Source of the DNA: Ancylostoma caninum | Lineage: Eukaryota; Nematoda; Chromadorea; Rhabditida; Ancylostomatidae | Direction: 5' to 3' | Assembly (NCBI GenBank): GCA_037903475.1 | Contig: JBAJFG010000276.1 | Coordinates: 387,501 to 451,500 of the forward strand | DNA length: 64,000 nucleotides | Shown here: in pieces, positions 39,701 to 51,700 of the stretch | Position numbering within the stretch: the stretch's first letter is position 1 | Layout of the letters: each line of letters begins with the position of its first letter | Notes under the pieces: generated by a model | What the model was told of the DNA's origin: nothing | Database searches by the model: none | Seen by the model: the letters and a program-made list of their open reading frames with translations, nothing else | Made by a program: the position numbers and the translations under genes

Positions 39701-42700
39701 AATGAGAAATTGGACTGTGGTTTCAATTGGAATGGTTCTTCGGCGAGAGAATGGAACTGAAATAACAGTAGTGACGCAAAACAATTCCAAATATTCGAAT
39801 TTTCGCCCTGAAATTTTCGAGTATTCGAATTTTCGAATAATCCCAGACCCTCGAATCCTCGAATATTCGAATTTTCGAATATCGCGACGCCATCGAATTT
39901 TCGAATATTCGAGTTTTCGAATTTTTTGGGACCCTCGAATTTTCGAATATTCGAACTTTCGAATTTTTCGGAACCTCCGAATTTTCGAATATTCGAACAT
40001 TCGAATAAATATTCGAATTTTATTCGATTCGGTCAAAACTCTAATACCCAGTATACATTGGAATATTCGACGATTTTTAAAATATTCGATTTTTTGAATA
40101 ATTCGAAAAATAGAAAATTTGAAATATTCGAATCCTAAATAGTTCGAATATGGGGCTTTTTGCAATATTCGAACATTTAAATAATTCGAATAAGGTGTTT
40201 TCAAAAAATGCGAATGAACGAATTATTCGAATGTAGGACTTTTTCGGCTACCCGAATGAATGAATCATTCGAATAACCTACTTTTTGAAATCACCAAATG
40301 AATGAATAATTTGAATCGAATATTCGTTCCAACACCATTTCAATTATAGCTTTCAAAGTTTTTTGTTCCTGGCCGCCACTATCAACAAAGAATTATAGAA
40401 GGTGACTCGGACTCACATTCTTTAGAAATTCTAGCCTGGACCTCACTAATTGATTAAAGGGTTAACGAATGTGGTAAACATAAGAATCGTAGCCACTTTG
40501 TACTGTTACACTATGTACTTATGTTAGCCACGCTGCAGCATCTAGCACTGCTAATACTTCGATTTCTTTGTTGAAGATTGCATTTTATTTCACAATTCTA
40601 CATTGTTCCAACTGTAAACTTACGAAAACTGCGCAAGCGTAGAAAATAAGTGAGATTTTCGTAATCAGGGCATCGAATAACCCGTAAAGGGAGTTCCACG
40701 CTAGATTTCTAAAGAAGGCGAATCCGATCCTGAGTCACCTTTTATAATTCTGTCTATCAACCATTGTTAGTCGAACCTGCAAAGATCGGCCTCAGGACGT
40801 ATCAGGGTCTCGTCAGGCGATTTGCGGGAATTGCTGGGAGTCGCAACGAGCCTTTGAGGCATGACCTTGTTAGTGGATACTTATTGCTTCCTATAATAGC
40901 CATCATGCCATCATTATTCAAATGTCAACCAGAGCGCAGCACTAGGTGGTCAGTGTCGGTTGGGGAGTACTAAGTCCAGTCGGATTCCGAAATGGGCTAC
41001 TAGGTGCCTACACACTAGGGTTCTTTCAGGAAAATCAGATAGCACTAAAAAGTGACTTTAATAAGCGTTAGTGAGATGACGACTGATGTTCCAGCAAGAA
41101 ATGCGTACCATTTAGCGAAGACAGCCTAAATCATCTCAAATTCAAGCTAAAATCCTCGAAAAGCCGATCTCAGTACAGAACTGTTTGATCCCGCTAGAAC
41201 TCGTTGAAACTTGTTATAGGACCTATCAGATACAAGAAATTGTCATTGGAGTGGTTTTTTCTCTCAAACCCGGAACTTTCCCCGGAAACTTCTCTCGTTT
41301 GAGGCAGTGTTCCGATATGCTGTCAACTCCAAGAAAAACGCCTAAGTGGTATCAACTCTCCTGCAAAGTGGCATCTTTCGTTTTTGAAAAAAAAAACCGT
41401 CATTAATGGTCAAAAACCACTTTTTGACCATTATTGACGTTTTTTTTTCAAAAACGAAGACGGTTTCTCAAAAACGAAGTGTGCCATTTTGGGGAGATAC
41501 TTGTTGGTATAGGCGCATCCACAGTCAAAATTCCAGCATGATACGTCTCCTACAGGTTGAGCAACACCTGATTATCATTGGAGCGCACCTGAGCGCAGGG
41601 TAGGGATGTAGCAATTGGTGGAACGACAGTGATCTTCTGTCTCGATTTTGATGATCCTCCAGACGCGCATCTCTGTAATCTGCTTGTGTCTAACATCAGT
41701 AGATGGTTAGCGGTTGCTACGCCCCGGACATTGGTGCTAAGCCCCCTGAATCTGCAAGACGCTACTAAGTGCTGGTGGTCAATGACCACCTGGTGCTGCG
41801 CCCTGATGTCAAATGTTCCCAAGCCGAATAAACGAATATTTCGAATTTGCCACTTCTCAGACAGTCGAATGAACGAATTGTTCGAATACTAGCTTTCTCT
41901 AGGTGCCCGAATAAACGAATTATTCGAATAACTCTAATTATGAACAACCCGAATGAATGAATAGTTCGAATATGCCCATTCTTTGAAAAGCCGAATGAAT
42001 GAATTATTCGAATATTCGAAAATTTCGTCGAATATATTCGATTCGGTCATATGTATAATACCCTGGGTCAAACGTGTGTAGGATATAGAATGGGCTTTCA
42101 CCAGTGGCTTCGTGTGGTGATGAGTTGTAGGCGAACACCACCATTGGTAGTCGTATATCCCACTCTGCCGGAACTGTGGTCTGCTTCTTCAGCATCCTTG
42201 TGAGTGTACCAATAACCCTTTCAGTGATACCATTTTCACGAGGGTTATATCCTTTCGTTACGGATTGCTCAATTCCGACGATATCACAGATTTCTGACAA
42301 GACACTATTGATAAACTCAGGCCCTTGGTCGGAGTGTATTGCTTTTGGCCAGCGACATCCATCGCAGATCCATCTTTCGAAAAACACTTGGGCTACCGTC
42401 CTGGCCTTCTTGTCAGGAATAGGGTAGGCTCCTGCGAATTTTGAAAAGTGATCGATGGCTACTAAAGCGTATCGATTGCCTCTTTCAGTAGTTCCCAGCT
42501 CTACTAGATCTAATCCTACTAGCTCAAAAGGAGCATTTGTCACGATTGGCTTAAGCGGTGGGATATTCTTTTCATGTGTTCGTGTAAGAAAGCATTCTGA
42601 ACAAGATTTTGACCACTTTTCTATGTCAGCCTGCATCCCATTCCAGAAGACCCTCCTTCTCAGGCTTCTGCATAGCTTTTTGGAGTTGAGATGACCTGCC

Positions 42701-45700
42701 AATACACTGGCGTGCGCTTCCTCAAACAGATCCTTTCTTTTTGACATTGGAACGACTTTAACAGCTGTGTTTTCATCCATTACCATAAGTAGCCCGTTAC
42801 TTATGAAGAAGTCTGCTACGCGAAACTGTTTCCCACATCTAGGTAGTCGAACCTCGTTCTCCGTTTTACCCGATTTCAAGCCTTCAAACACCTCTTTATA
42901 GTCCGCATCTTGTCTTAATTCTTCCAACCATTCAGTTTGAACCTCTGTTTTACACACAACCATTGCATTTTCTTCGCAAAATGCAGCTTCCACTGGTACC
43001 GCCGTCCTTGACAGTGCGTCAGCCACAGCATTGGTGCTTCCTTTAACGTACTGGATGTCCAAGTTATATTTTTGCCCCTCCAGTGCCCAGCGCAATACCC
43101 TAGCTGATATGTTGGTTCTTTTGAACAGACTTGTCAATGCGAGATGATCGGTTCTAACAATCGTCCGCATGCCGTATATGAAAAAATGAAATTTCTTTAG
43201 AGCATAGACTAGCGCTAATGCCTCTAAATCTGTTACGTGGTATCTGGTCTCTGCCTTTGTTAACCCTTTTGAGGCAAAATACACCGGGTGCCATAGGTGC
43301 GATAGGGGTGAGAACGCCCCTGCCAAAGTGAAGGGGGTTACCGGGCAAAAAGTGAAGGGTGTCGACCGGGGGGAGGGCCTTTCTGCTTCCTTTTAGTAAG
43401 AGTTGTGGTATTGGTAAGTAAGTGTCAATGCCCTATCCATTGATGTAATACCCAACATGTCTTCAAATGCCATGGAAACTGAGCAAATCTTGCAATATAT
43501 TTCTGCAAACACACCGTTCAACAGTTTCATGAAACCGTACGATAGCGATGAGTCATCGCTATCGTGCTGCGGATGCTCTAGGATACTGCTTTCAAATGAG
43601 GAAACAGCCATTGATTACATGAATGAAGATAGTCCTCAGCACACCTTCATGATATGGTCCACTCATACATGCACAACTGCACATCATTTCTTCTCTACTA
43701 CATACAAAAATTTGACCCTGAAATTACACCTGCTTTTGAGCTATTTTTGTATATTACAGGTTCATTCGGAAATGAAACCTAGGAGTGAAGGGTATCTATG
43801 TTCTCCTCCTCCAATCCCCTAACTGATAAACCACATCTCGTTTCATGTGGTTGTGTGTCTTTTTCTGTGAAGGGGGGTGAGAATGTTTCTGAAGCCATTC
43901 TCACCCCATGCGCGCGCCTCTCCTCCCTCATCGCACTATCTCGCCATTTGTCTAACAAGGGGCACGAGAATGCCCCGTTGTTTCGGCTCACCCACCCTAT
44001 TTTTCAACCAGAAAAGGGTTTCCCCCATACATTTGTATATGGGCGGAAAGCACATCCTTTCTAGTATGTATACATGTAAATACTTACCACTTTCTCGGAA
44101 ACACAAGACGAAATCCTTTGAAAAACACCTAATTTGTAGAGTTTTCGACCGTCCTGTTGGTACCACTTTTTTGCCTGCTCATCTTACACTAACTATCACA
44201 ACTCATACACGAAAATGAAGAGAAAATCTTTGCAAATTGTGGAGGACTATCCTCTTTCCGCTAGTTCACGAACTTTTCCATAATGATTTTAGAAACATAC
44301 ATGCTATGTTTTTCATACCCTTATGTGTTCAAAAATTTCTCCACAAACATGCTATCTATCGCTTCCCACTTCTAACATGTAAACTCTACTAGGTTTAAGC
44401 TTCAGTTAGATACCCTTCACTCATATCTAATTCTTTATCCTTCACATAGAAATTCGCTCGCCATTTTCCCTGTCTGCGGCAATGGTCACATTGCGCGCTC
44501 CATTCAACACTAACGTCATTTCGATTCCTGACTCCTTTACTCACATGGACAGCAATAGAATCGATCCTCTATCATTGAATTTGTTCAGTTTCACTTTTCT
44601 AAACTTTTGATTTCTTCACTTCCTTGTCTTCTGTAACTGCTTTGGTGAAAGGGGTCTATTGGCCCCCTCCCAAAGTGAAGAGGGTCTGAGCCTTGGCTCG
44701 GACTATCGCACCTATGCCGGGTGCAACATCTTATCCGTACTTTCCTGGCACAGAACGGCTCCGAGTCCTTCTGTAGAAGCGTCGGTGTATATTAAGAACG
44801 GGCGGCTACCGTCTCGAGCCGCTTCCACGTTCGGTTGCGCCAACACTGGTGCCTCACTCAACTTTGCTTTCAGTATCTTAAAAGCGTTATCTTCTTCTGC
44901 AGACCATTTCCAGTCGTTCTTTGGACTGGTGAGTGCATATAAAAGTTTAGCAATTTTCAAAAAGTTCAAAATAAATTTCCTATAATAAGCCGCCATGCCT
45001 AGGAATGTCCGTAAATCCTTCACTTTCCCTGGCGTTGGATATTCCACGATCTTCTTTACCTTATCCGGATCGGTACGAACACCATTTTCATCAATGATGT
45101 GCCCGAGAAATGCAACTTCCCTCTTGAGAAACTCGCACTTCTGCGGTTTGAGTTTCAAATTTACCTTTTGTAGCGCTTTGAGGACTATTTCCACGACAGC
45201 GTAATGCCTGTCCAACGACTCAGTAGCGATCAAAATACCATCTATATATACGAATACTTCTTTATCCTTTACCCCTGATCCTTCCAACACCATATCCATC
45301 ATTCTTTGGAACTCCGCAGGACTGATGGTCAATCCAAACGGTAAAACTTGAAATTCAAACAGGCCTTCGCTCGTCGTGAAAGCGCTCTTCTTCTTCGCTT
45401 CTCCCGATAGCCTGATTTGCCAATATCCAGACATCATATCCATTGTTGAAAAATATCTCTTCCCTCCCAGGCTTTGCAGTATGACGTCGATGGACGGCAG
45501 CGGGTAGGAATCGCGTTTGGTGACTTTATTGAGTTCTCTGTAATCCACGTGGAGTCTCAGGGTACCATCTTTCTTTTTAACCAATACCACCGGTGATGCC
45601 CACTCCGAACGACTTTTCCGCACTATACCTCGCTCTTCTAAGTTTTTGATGATTTGCTTGAATTCTTGACGAACTCCGATCGGTACCGGTCTTTTGTTTT

Positions 45701-48700
45701 ATTGGTGGGTGATCTCCGGTGTCGATGTTGTGCGTTACTAGATCAGTCTGGGTAAGTTCTGAGTCATTCATCGCAAACACATCACTGTATGCTTCTATAA
45801 GATGCAGCATTTCTACAGGTTGCTCACCATGTTTTTGAACTGCTTCGACCAATTCTTCCAGACGTCGTCCTTCTCCCGTTTTGCCTTCTTTGTTTTGCAG
45901 TTCCAAAACGTCTGAGGCCGGTTCCAACCACTTGCAGTCGAGCCATTCTTCTTTCCCGAATTCTCCTATAACTTGTCCTTTTTGGAGGACTATAGGTTCC
46001 ATTGTTTGTAAAGGGAATTTTTGTTTCTCCTTCAGCTGATTCTTCACAAACGCCATCTGCTATCATCTTGGTACTCGACCAAAACACACATGATTCCATC
46101 CTTTTGATGCATAAAACTGACAATATCTTCTTTCCCCTTGACGGCACAGATATTCTCGTCTTTACTACTGCCGGCATGGATTCCTGATTGCAAGAACTCT
46201 CCAAGTTCTCAGCAGCTTGACCTTGCGTCAGTTTGAATCTGGGTCGATCCAGCACATTTGTTCCTAGTATTAAGACATCTTCTAATGCCCTGCTCACATA
46301 CACGGGTATCTTCTCACTCTTCCCAAATGCTTCGATTGTAAGCTTGATCGAATCCAGAATCTCCATTTTATTGCCAGAAGCGTCACGAATTGTCACCTCT
46401 GTCATTTTTGGGACTCGCTCAACATATGAATCTACATCTGCACCCTCCTCTTTGGCTTTCTTGAACATACTAAGTGGTGCAATTGATGTTTCCGATCCGG
46501 TATCCACCAATGCTTGCACTTCCATGTTCATGACCTTTACTGGCACCACTAGTTTCTTTCCAAAAAACTCGTCCATGGCCCATCTCTGTCCTGAAACCGT
46601 AGTGCCTAGCCAGCCTTCCAAAGCGGTTGAAAATGAGGTGATTTCCTTCTGCGTGCTTGTTGACGGCTTCCCGTTTTCCGCTTTGCTTCGACAATCTCTA
46701 GCGATGTGGCCGAGTTTTCCGCAATGAAAACAGCGTTTCGGTCCTTCTGTGCTTGCCATTGACTTTTGCGGGCCCTCATTCTGTGAGTTGACTGACGATT
46801 TGTCCGTTGGTTCCCGCGGGTTACTGCTCGTCCTCGTTGAAGAGGCCAATCGTTTGGGCTCTTCTTTTCTGTCCCAGCCCTGCAGGCGTCTCCTTTGCGT
46901 GAACCTTGTTTCGCCTCGTTGCAGATTTCTCTCAAGTCTGAGGGCAGCGTCCTTCACTTGTTCGTATACCCTATCTCTTGGGCTCGTCTCGATAGTTTCC
47001 GCGAGTATGTAGCTTCCCGTCCACTTCGATAGTTGCGAATATAGAATCTCAGCCATCTGGAGCGACACCCCTTCCCTGGGTTCATCTGGGTACGCTTGGC
47101 TTGCCACTCTCTCAAGAGCATAGCAGAATTCGCTAACTGTTTGGTTCTCCTTCATTCTCATTGTTCTCAATGTGGCTAAGGCTTTTACAGAGGCTATGTT
47201 CCCCCCTTCATCCAACCTTTCTTTCATGTCCCTAACCAACTCATCGAAAGAACCTTCCTTAACCCTCCGTGGTAACGTCTCAAAGATTGTTAACGCCTCT
47301 TTCCTCAAGAAACTTTCCAGTAGCTGAACCAAGCGATTGTCATCCCAGTGCGCTCTTGGGTATTTGATAAGGAAAGATTTCAGGAATCTCTTGAAACTCT
47401 CAGTTGGCCTACCAAAAAAGGTTTAACATCCGGTACTGTTGCTGCTAGCATGAAGTCTTTCATGGTAAACTCTTCCTCACGCTCACTTCTCTCCCTCTCA
47501 TTCCAAGGAGCAAACACACCTGTGTCCGACTGATGTGGACTGGCGGTTCTTGAGCATGGCCTGTGCGTATGCCATGAGTGCTTCGGGGTCCAACCCGCCG
47601 CAAAGTCTTTCGATGGCATCTTCCGATCAGGGATGTATCTTTTGTGAGAGAATTCAAAATGCCAAAAATCGGGCCAAATCGGCACAAAAGGGGGCGTGGT
47701 TTAGGTCTCACTTTTCAAAAATCGCGATTTTCAGCGATTTCTCTCTAGAATCTATGTATCTATGTATGAATGTGTGTATGTATGTATGCTGTATGAATGC
47801 ATGTGTGTATGTATGGGTGTATTTATGTATGTGTGAAGATTTGAGGGGATTTGAGGGGAAATCCGGCTAAAATTTCTTAAAAAATTGGGGAAAATTCGAA
47901 AAAAGTTGGAGAAATCCGGATTTCTGGGGAATTTGTGGGATTTCAAGCTGATGTATGTGTATGTATGTGTGTATGTGTGTATGTGTGTTGTATGTATGCA
48001 TGTGTGTATGTATGTGTGTATGTATGTATGAAATTGGTGGAAATTTTGGCTAAAAATGCTTAAAATTGCTGAAAATCTCAAAAAATTTGGATTTTACGCG
48101 GATTTTTGTGGATATTCGGATAAAATGTGTGTATGTATGTGTGTATGTGTGTATGTATGTGTGTATGGGTGCGTGTGTGTATGTGAATCTAGAGGAACCT
48201 AACCTACGATTTACGATTTACGAGTTACGATTTACGGCTATTTTTGGCGTTTTTTTACGATTTACGATTTAAGAAAAATGGCCCAAGTTTCGTAACAAAG
48301 TCGTAAATAACTACAAGAAACAAATCTCTTCATAGCGCTTGTGCTTAGGGTGCTAATAAGTATGATTTGCCTGTGTTTGCATTTTGCGGCAATATTAAGA
48401 GTGAGATCGCGCCGGTTTGCTTGTAGTTTCCATTATTTATAGAAGGCGGCTCTTACCAATTCCATTACCGAGTCCGTAAAGAAGCAAGATCTGCTCGAAC
48501 AGTGGGGATCGATGCTCAAATGAAGTACCACAAAAGCATCAATTGCCGCAGTTCTAGCTTCCTTTTCCTGACTGTTCTAAGCTTTTGCAGGTAGAGCAAG
48601 CTGTCTGCCTAGTCTCTGTCGTTCGGCAAAGAGTTTTACCTTGTTCTTCTGACTTCAACTTCGGTGTGATGTCATGTGCAGGAAGGTTCTTCCTGATCGA

Positions 48701-51700
48701 GCTCTCTTGAACCAATTAATAATGGCCATAAACAATCTGATAAAGTGCAAGAAAATTTTTTTCTGAGATGCACTATACATTCGACTTTATTCAATAATCG
48801 TAGAGATATTGAATGCGCATGCGCTCTATACAGTGATTTGCTAGGAGTACTGGATACCGAGTCAGCGCTTCATCCTTCCGGAGTGCTCTGGTACCAATTT
48901 GCGTACCCCACAGGTGTGAATGGCTCGGTTTTCACCGAAACACATAGAACCATCGACCACGTTCACTTCAGAAACACTGATCAGAATAAAGAGAATTTTC
49001 TCCACTGCAGCGGTAAATAATACTCTAAGAACTAGATAGCTTGCTTGAAATATTGAGAAGAAAGCTGTCCACTCATGAAGTTATCCCTCTAAGGATAAGA
49101 TGGCGAAGTTTAATGAAGGTCAATTCTGCAGTAGATACACATCCCAGATCGTTTTGAGAAAGACGTTTTTGAGAAAGACTTTGTTGTGAAACTATTTCAA
49201 ATTATCACCATGTTGTCGGTGTTACCCACACCTTCAGTTACGAGTGTGAACGTTCGATCTTCCTTCAGTTACGATTTACGGTTTACGGCGATTTTGGAAA
49301 ATTTACGATTTACGAAAATTGAAATTTTTCTTACACACATCCCTGCTGCCGATCCTGTAAATTAATCCTTTCTTCATTTATTCCAGCGAATTTTCCGTAC
49401 TTTCGTACTTTCACACTCCATTGCATCGCTCACCTTCAGTGATATCCATCTCCTTATCAGTCTCACCCTCTGTCGACTTGCTCGTTAGTATTGCACGCGT
49501 TTTACGTGGATTACCCAGTCTTTTGACACGTCCAGCAAGGCGATCGACCTGCAACTGTAACTGCTTACTTTCCTCGCACGTTCCTCGCCACTTCGTTTAA
49601 AAATACTCTGCTCTTTGTTTGATGTCTAGTATCTCTTCTACCAAGCCTCCCTCTGTGCACTCACACATCGCACACAGTTTTTGTATTGCATGCTGTAGGT
49701 TTAACTTTCTATCCAAGCATAGCTGCAGTTTTTCTGCGGTGACCAGATCAGCCTCCCTTAAAGGCAGTGTCCAGGCAAAACCTCTGAGCTGGAGTGCTCA
49801 TTAGATTATGATAGCGGGTCGACTCCATAAGCAACTGCCAAAGTTTCAGCGAAAAAGTCGCAGAAATAAGCGAGATATCCGCCTTAGACCCAGTACCCAA
49901 GCCCATCTCCAGTGCCCAGCCCGCCCACCCGGCTTCTGGCATTCCGCGCGTGGAATTGGTGTAACGTGCAGCATCGTCGGAAAATATCAAGTCGATTATG
50001 GCATCGTCTCTCTACTAAGACTGATTCATCTCTGAGTATGCGTCTCAAGTTTGCGTGTGTGTGTTCTAAACATCCAGGTACTGTTGCTCAACACTCCAGT
50101 TCTTCGATTTAGATGATCCTGGATCTACGGTTTACGGGTCTATACTTGAGGGAGTGTTCGACATTACGGAGGTGGTTATTCATATACAATAGGGGCAGCG
50201 AAATATATTGATAATCAATCTCGACCTTCACACCAATTAGTTACCGTGATGCCAGGAAACGACGAAAAAAAAAAACTTATTTTGTGAAAAAGACAGTTTC
50301 TGCACTGCTAACATACATTGCCGACAACAGCAATAATCGAAATATACCTCTTCTTGTCAAATCTGGTCAAAAAGTGCTATAGCACTGATACAGATCCCTG
50401 GAGGAGAACGAACTGACTTATTGAAGCTGAAACTGAGACAGCGAACGGGCGCTATCGATCGATGAAAATTTTCTTTGCGCCCTCTCTGACGAGAGAGAGG
50501 GCCGTCGGACATCTCGTCCGAATCAGTTAAGAGAGGTCTCAGAAAAGGGTTTTTCCGAGGGTTTTTTGATCTGTAAGTTTCGTATCTGGAATCAGAAGGC
50601 CAAACTGGCCTAGGAACCACAGAAACCGAATACTCGAAAATTTTGCCGGGACACTGCCTTTAAGATCTCTATCACCTCACTGTCGGTAGGTAGGGCATCA
50701 TGCTTTTCTACTAAGCACTCACATAGTATAGAGTTAACCTTCTCTGAAACCACCTTTGTTTGTTCTTCTACTGCGCCGACGACAGCTTCATTCCGCGCAT
50801 CACCCAGTCGGAAGGCTTTACTAACTTTATTCTCGCACTACCCTTATGCGCGCTATGCATTTGAACAGATCTTGTATTCTTTCCTCCCATCTGCCATAAC
50901 TAATACTCACCTCTTTCTCCTTCACCGGCTCTTCTGGTGCAGCGTTTTCAGAGCTGTTCTGCGACTCCTTGTCATTCGTGGGTTCAGACATTTATTCGCG
51001 TTTGTACGAGATCTCTGAAACACGACAGAATTAGGTTAAGCTTCCAGCATATAATGCACGACGGACGACTTCACAAGCGAGTTAACGATGATAAACGATG
51101 CTCAGAAGTAGCGACAACGATATAAGAATACGTTCAATAGTGGTTACAAACGCACTATAGTCACTACTTAGCTGTTAAAACTATTTACTGGTTACAAACG
51201 CACGAAATCGATTGATGGTTCAATCAAACTTGTTGTGGTGGCCACTAGCGCACCGTATTTGCTTCTCAAAACCTAATACCAGGAAGGAAAACTGATCGAA
51301 ACCGATCCTTTTGTATTGACACCTTTGCAGAAGTTTCCGGACTGCGGCCACTGGCGCGCACAGTAGTATCGATCAGTTTCAATCAATCAATATCAAAATT
51401 GATTGATTAGTCCTTCTATGCCTTGGTGTGGTGGCTACTAGCGCACCCTAGCTGCCTACGGGACGGACTGTGATGGCCACTCCACTCACGGTCGATATCA
51501 CGCGAGAACGGGCGCTAGTAGTTCAAATCGATCAATTGCGGTGCAGGACCCACAACTGATCGATGCCTCAATACTGCCTCGCTTGTGGCCTCAGGCACGC
51601 TGTTTCGGTCACCCTTGCTTTAAGTGGTCACTGGCGCACTTTTCTGCTCTATTCGTAATGTCACGTGACCGCTGATGCACGTGATGGGACCTTTGAATCT

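Noticed and set aside
37783..42045. ATTCGAA arrays as a CRISPR or coding repeat
   Set aside because: No unique spacers, a eukaryotic context, and they lie at the ends of TIR elements. ORFs through them (FRIFEYSN-type) are repeat artefacts.
47750..48180. TYIHTYIHT / MYVCMYVC-type ORFs
   Set aside because: Translations of a (GTAT)n microsatellite.
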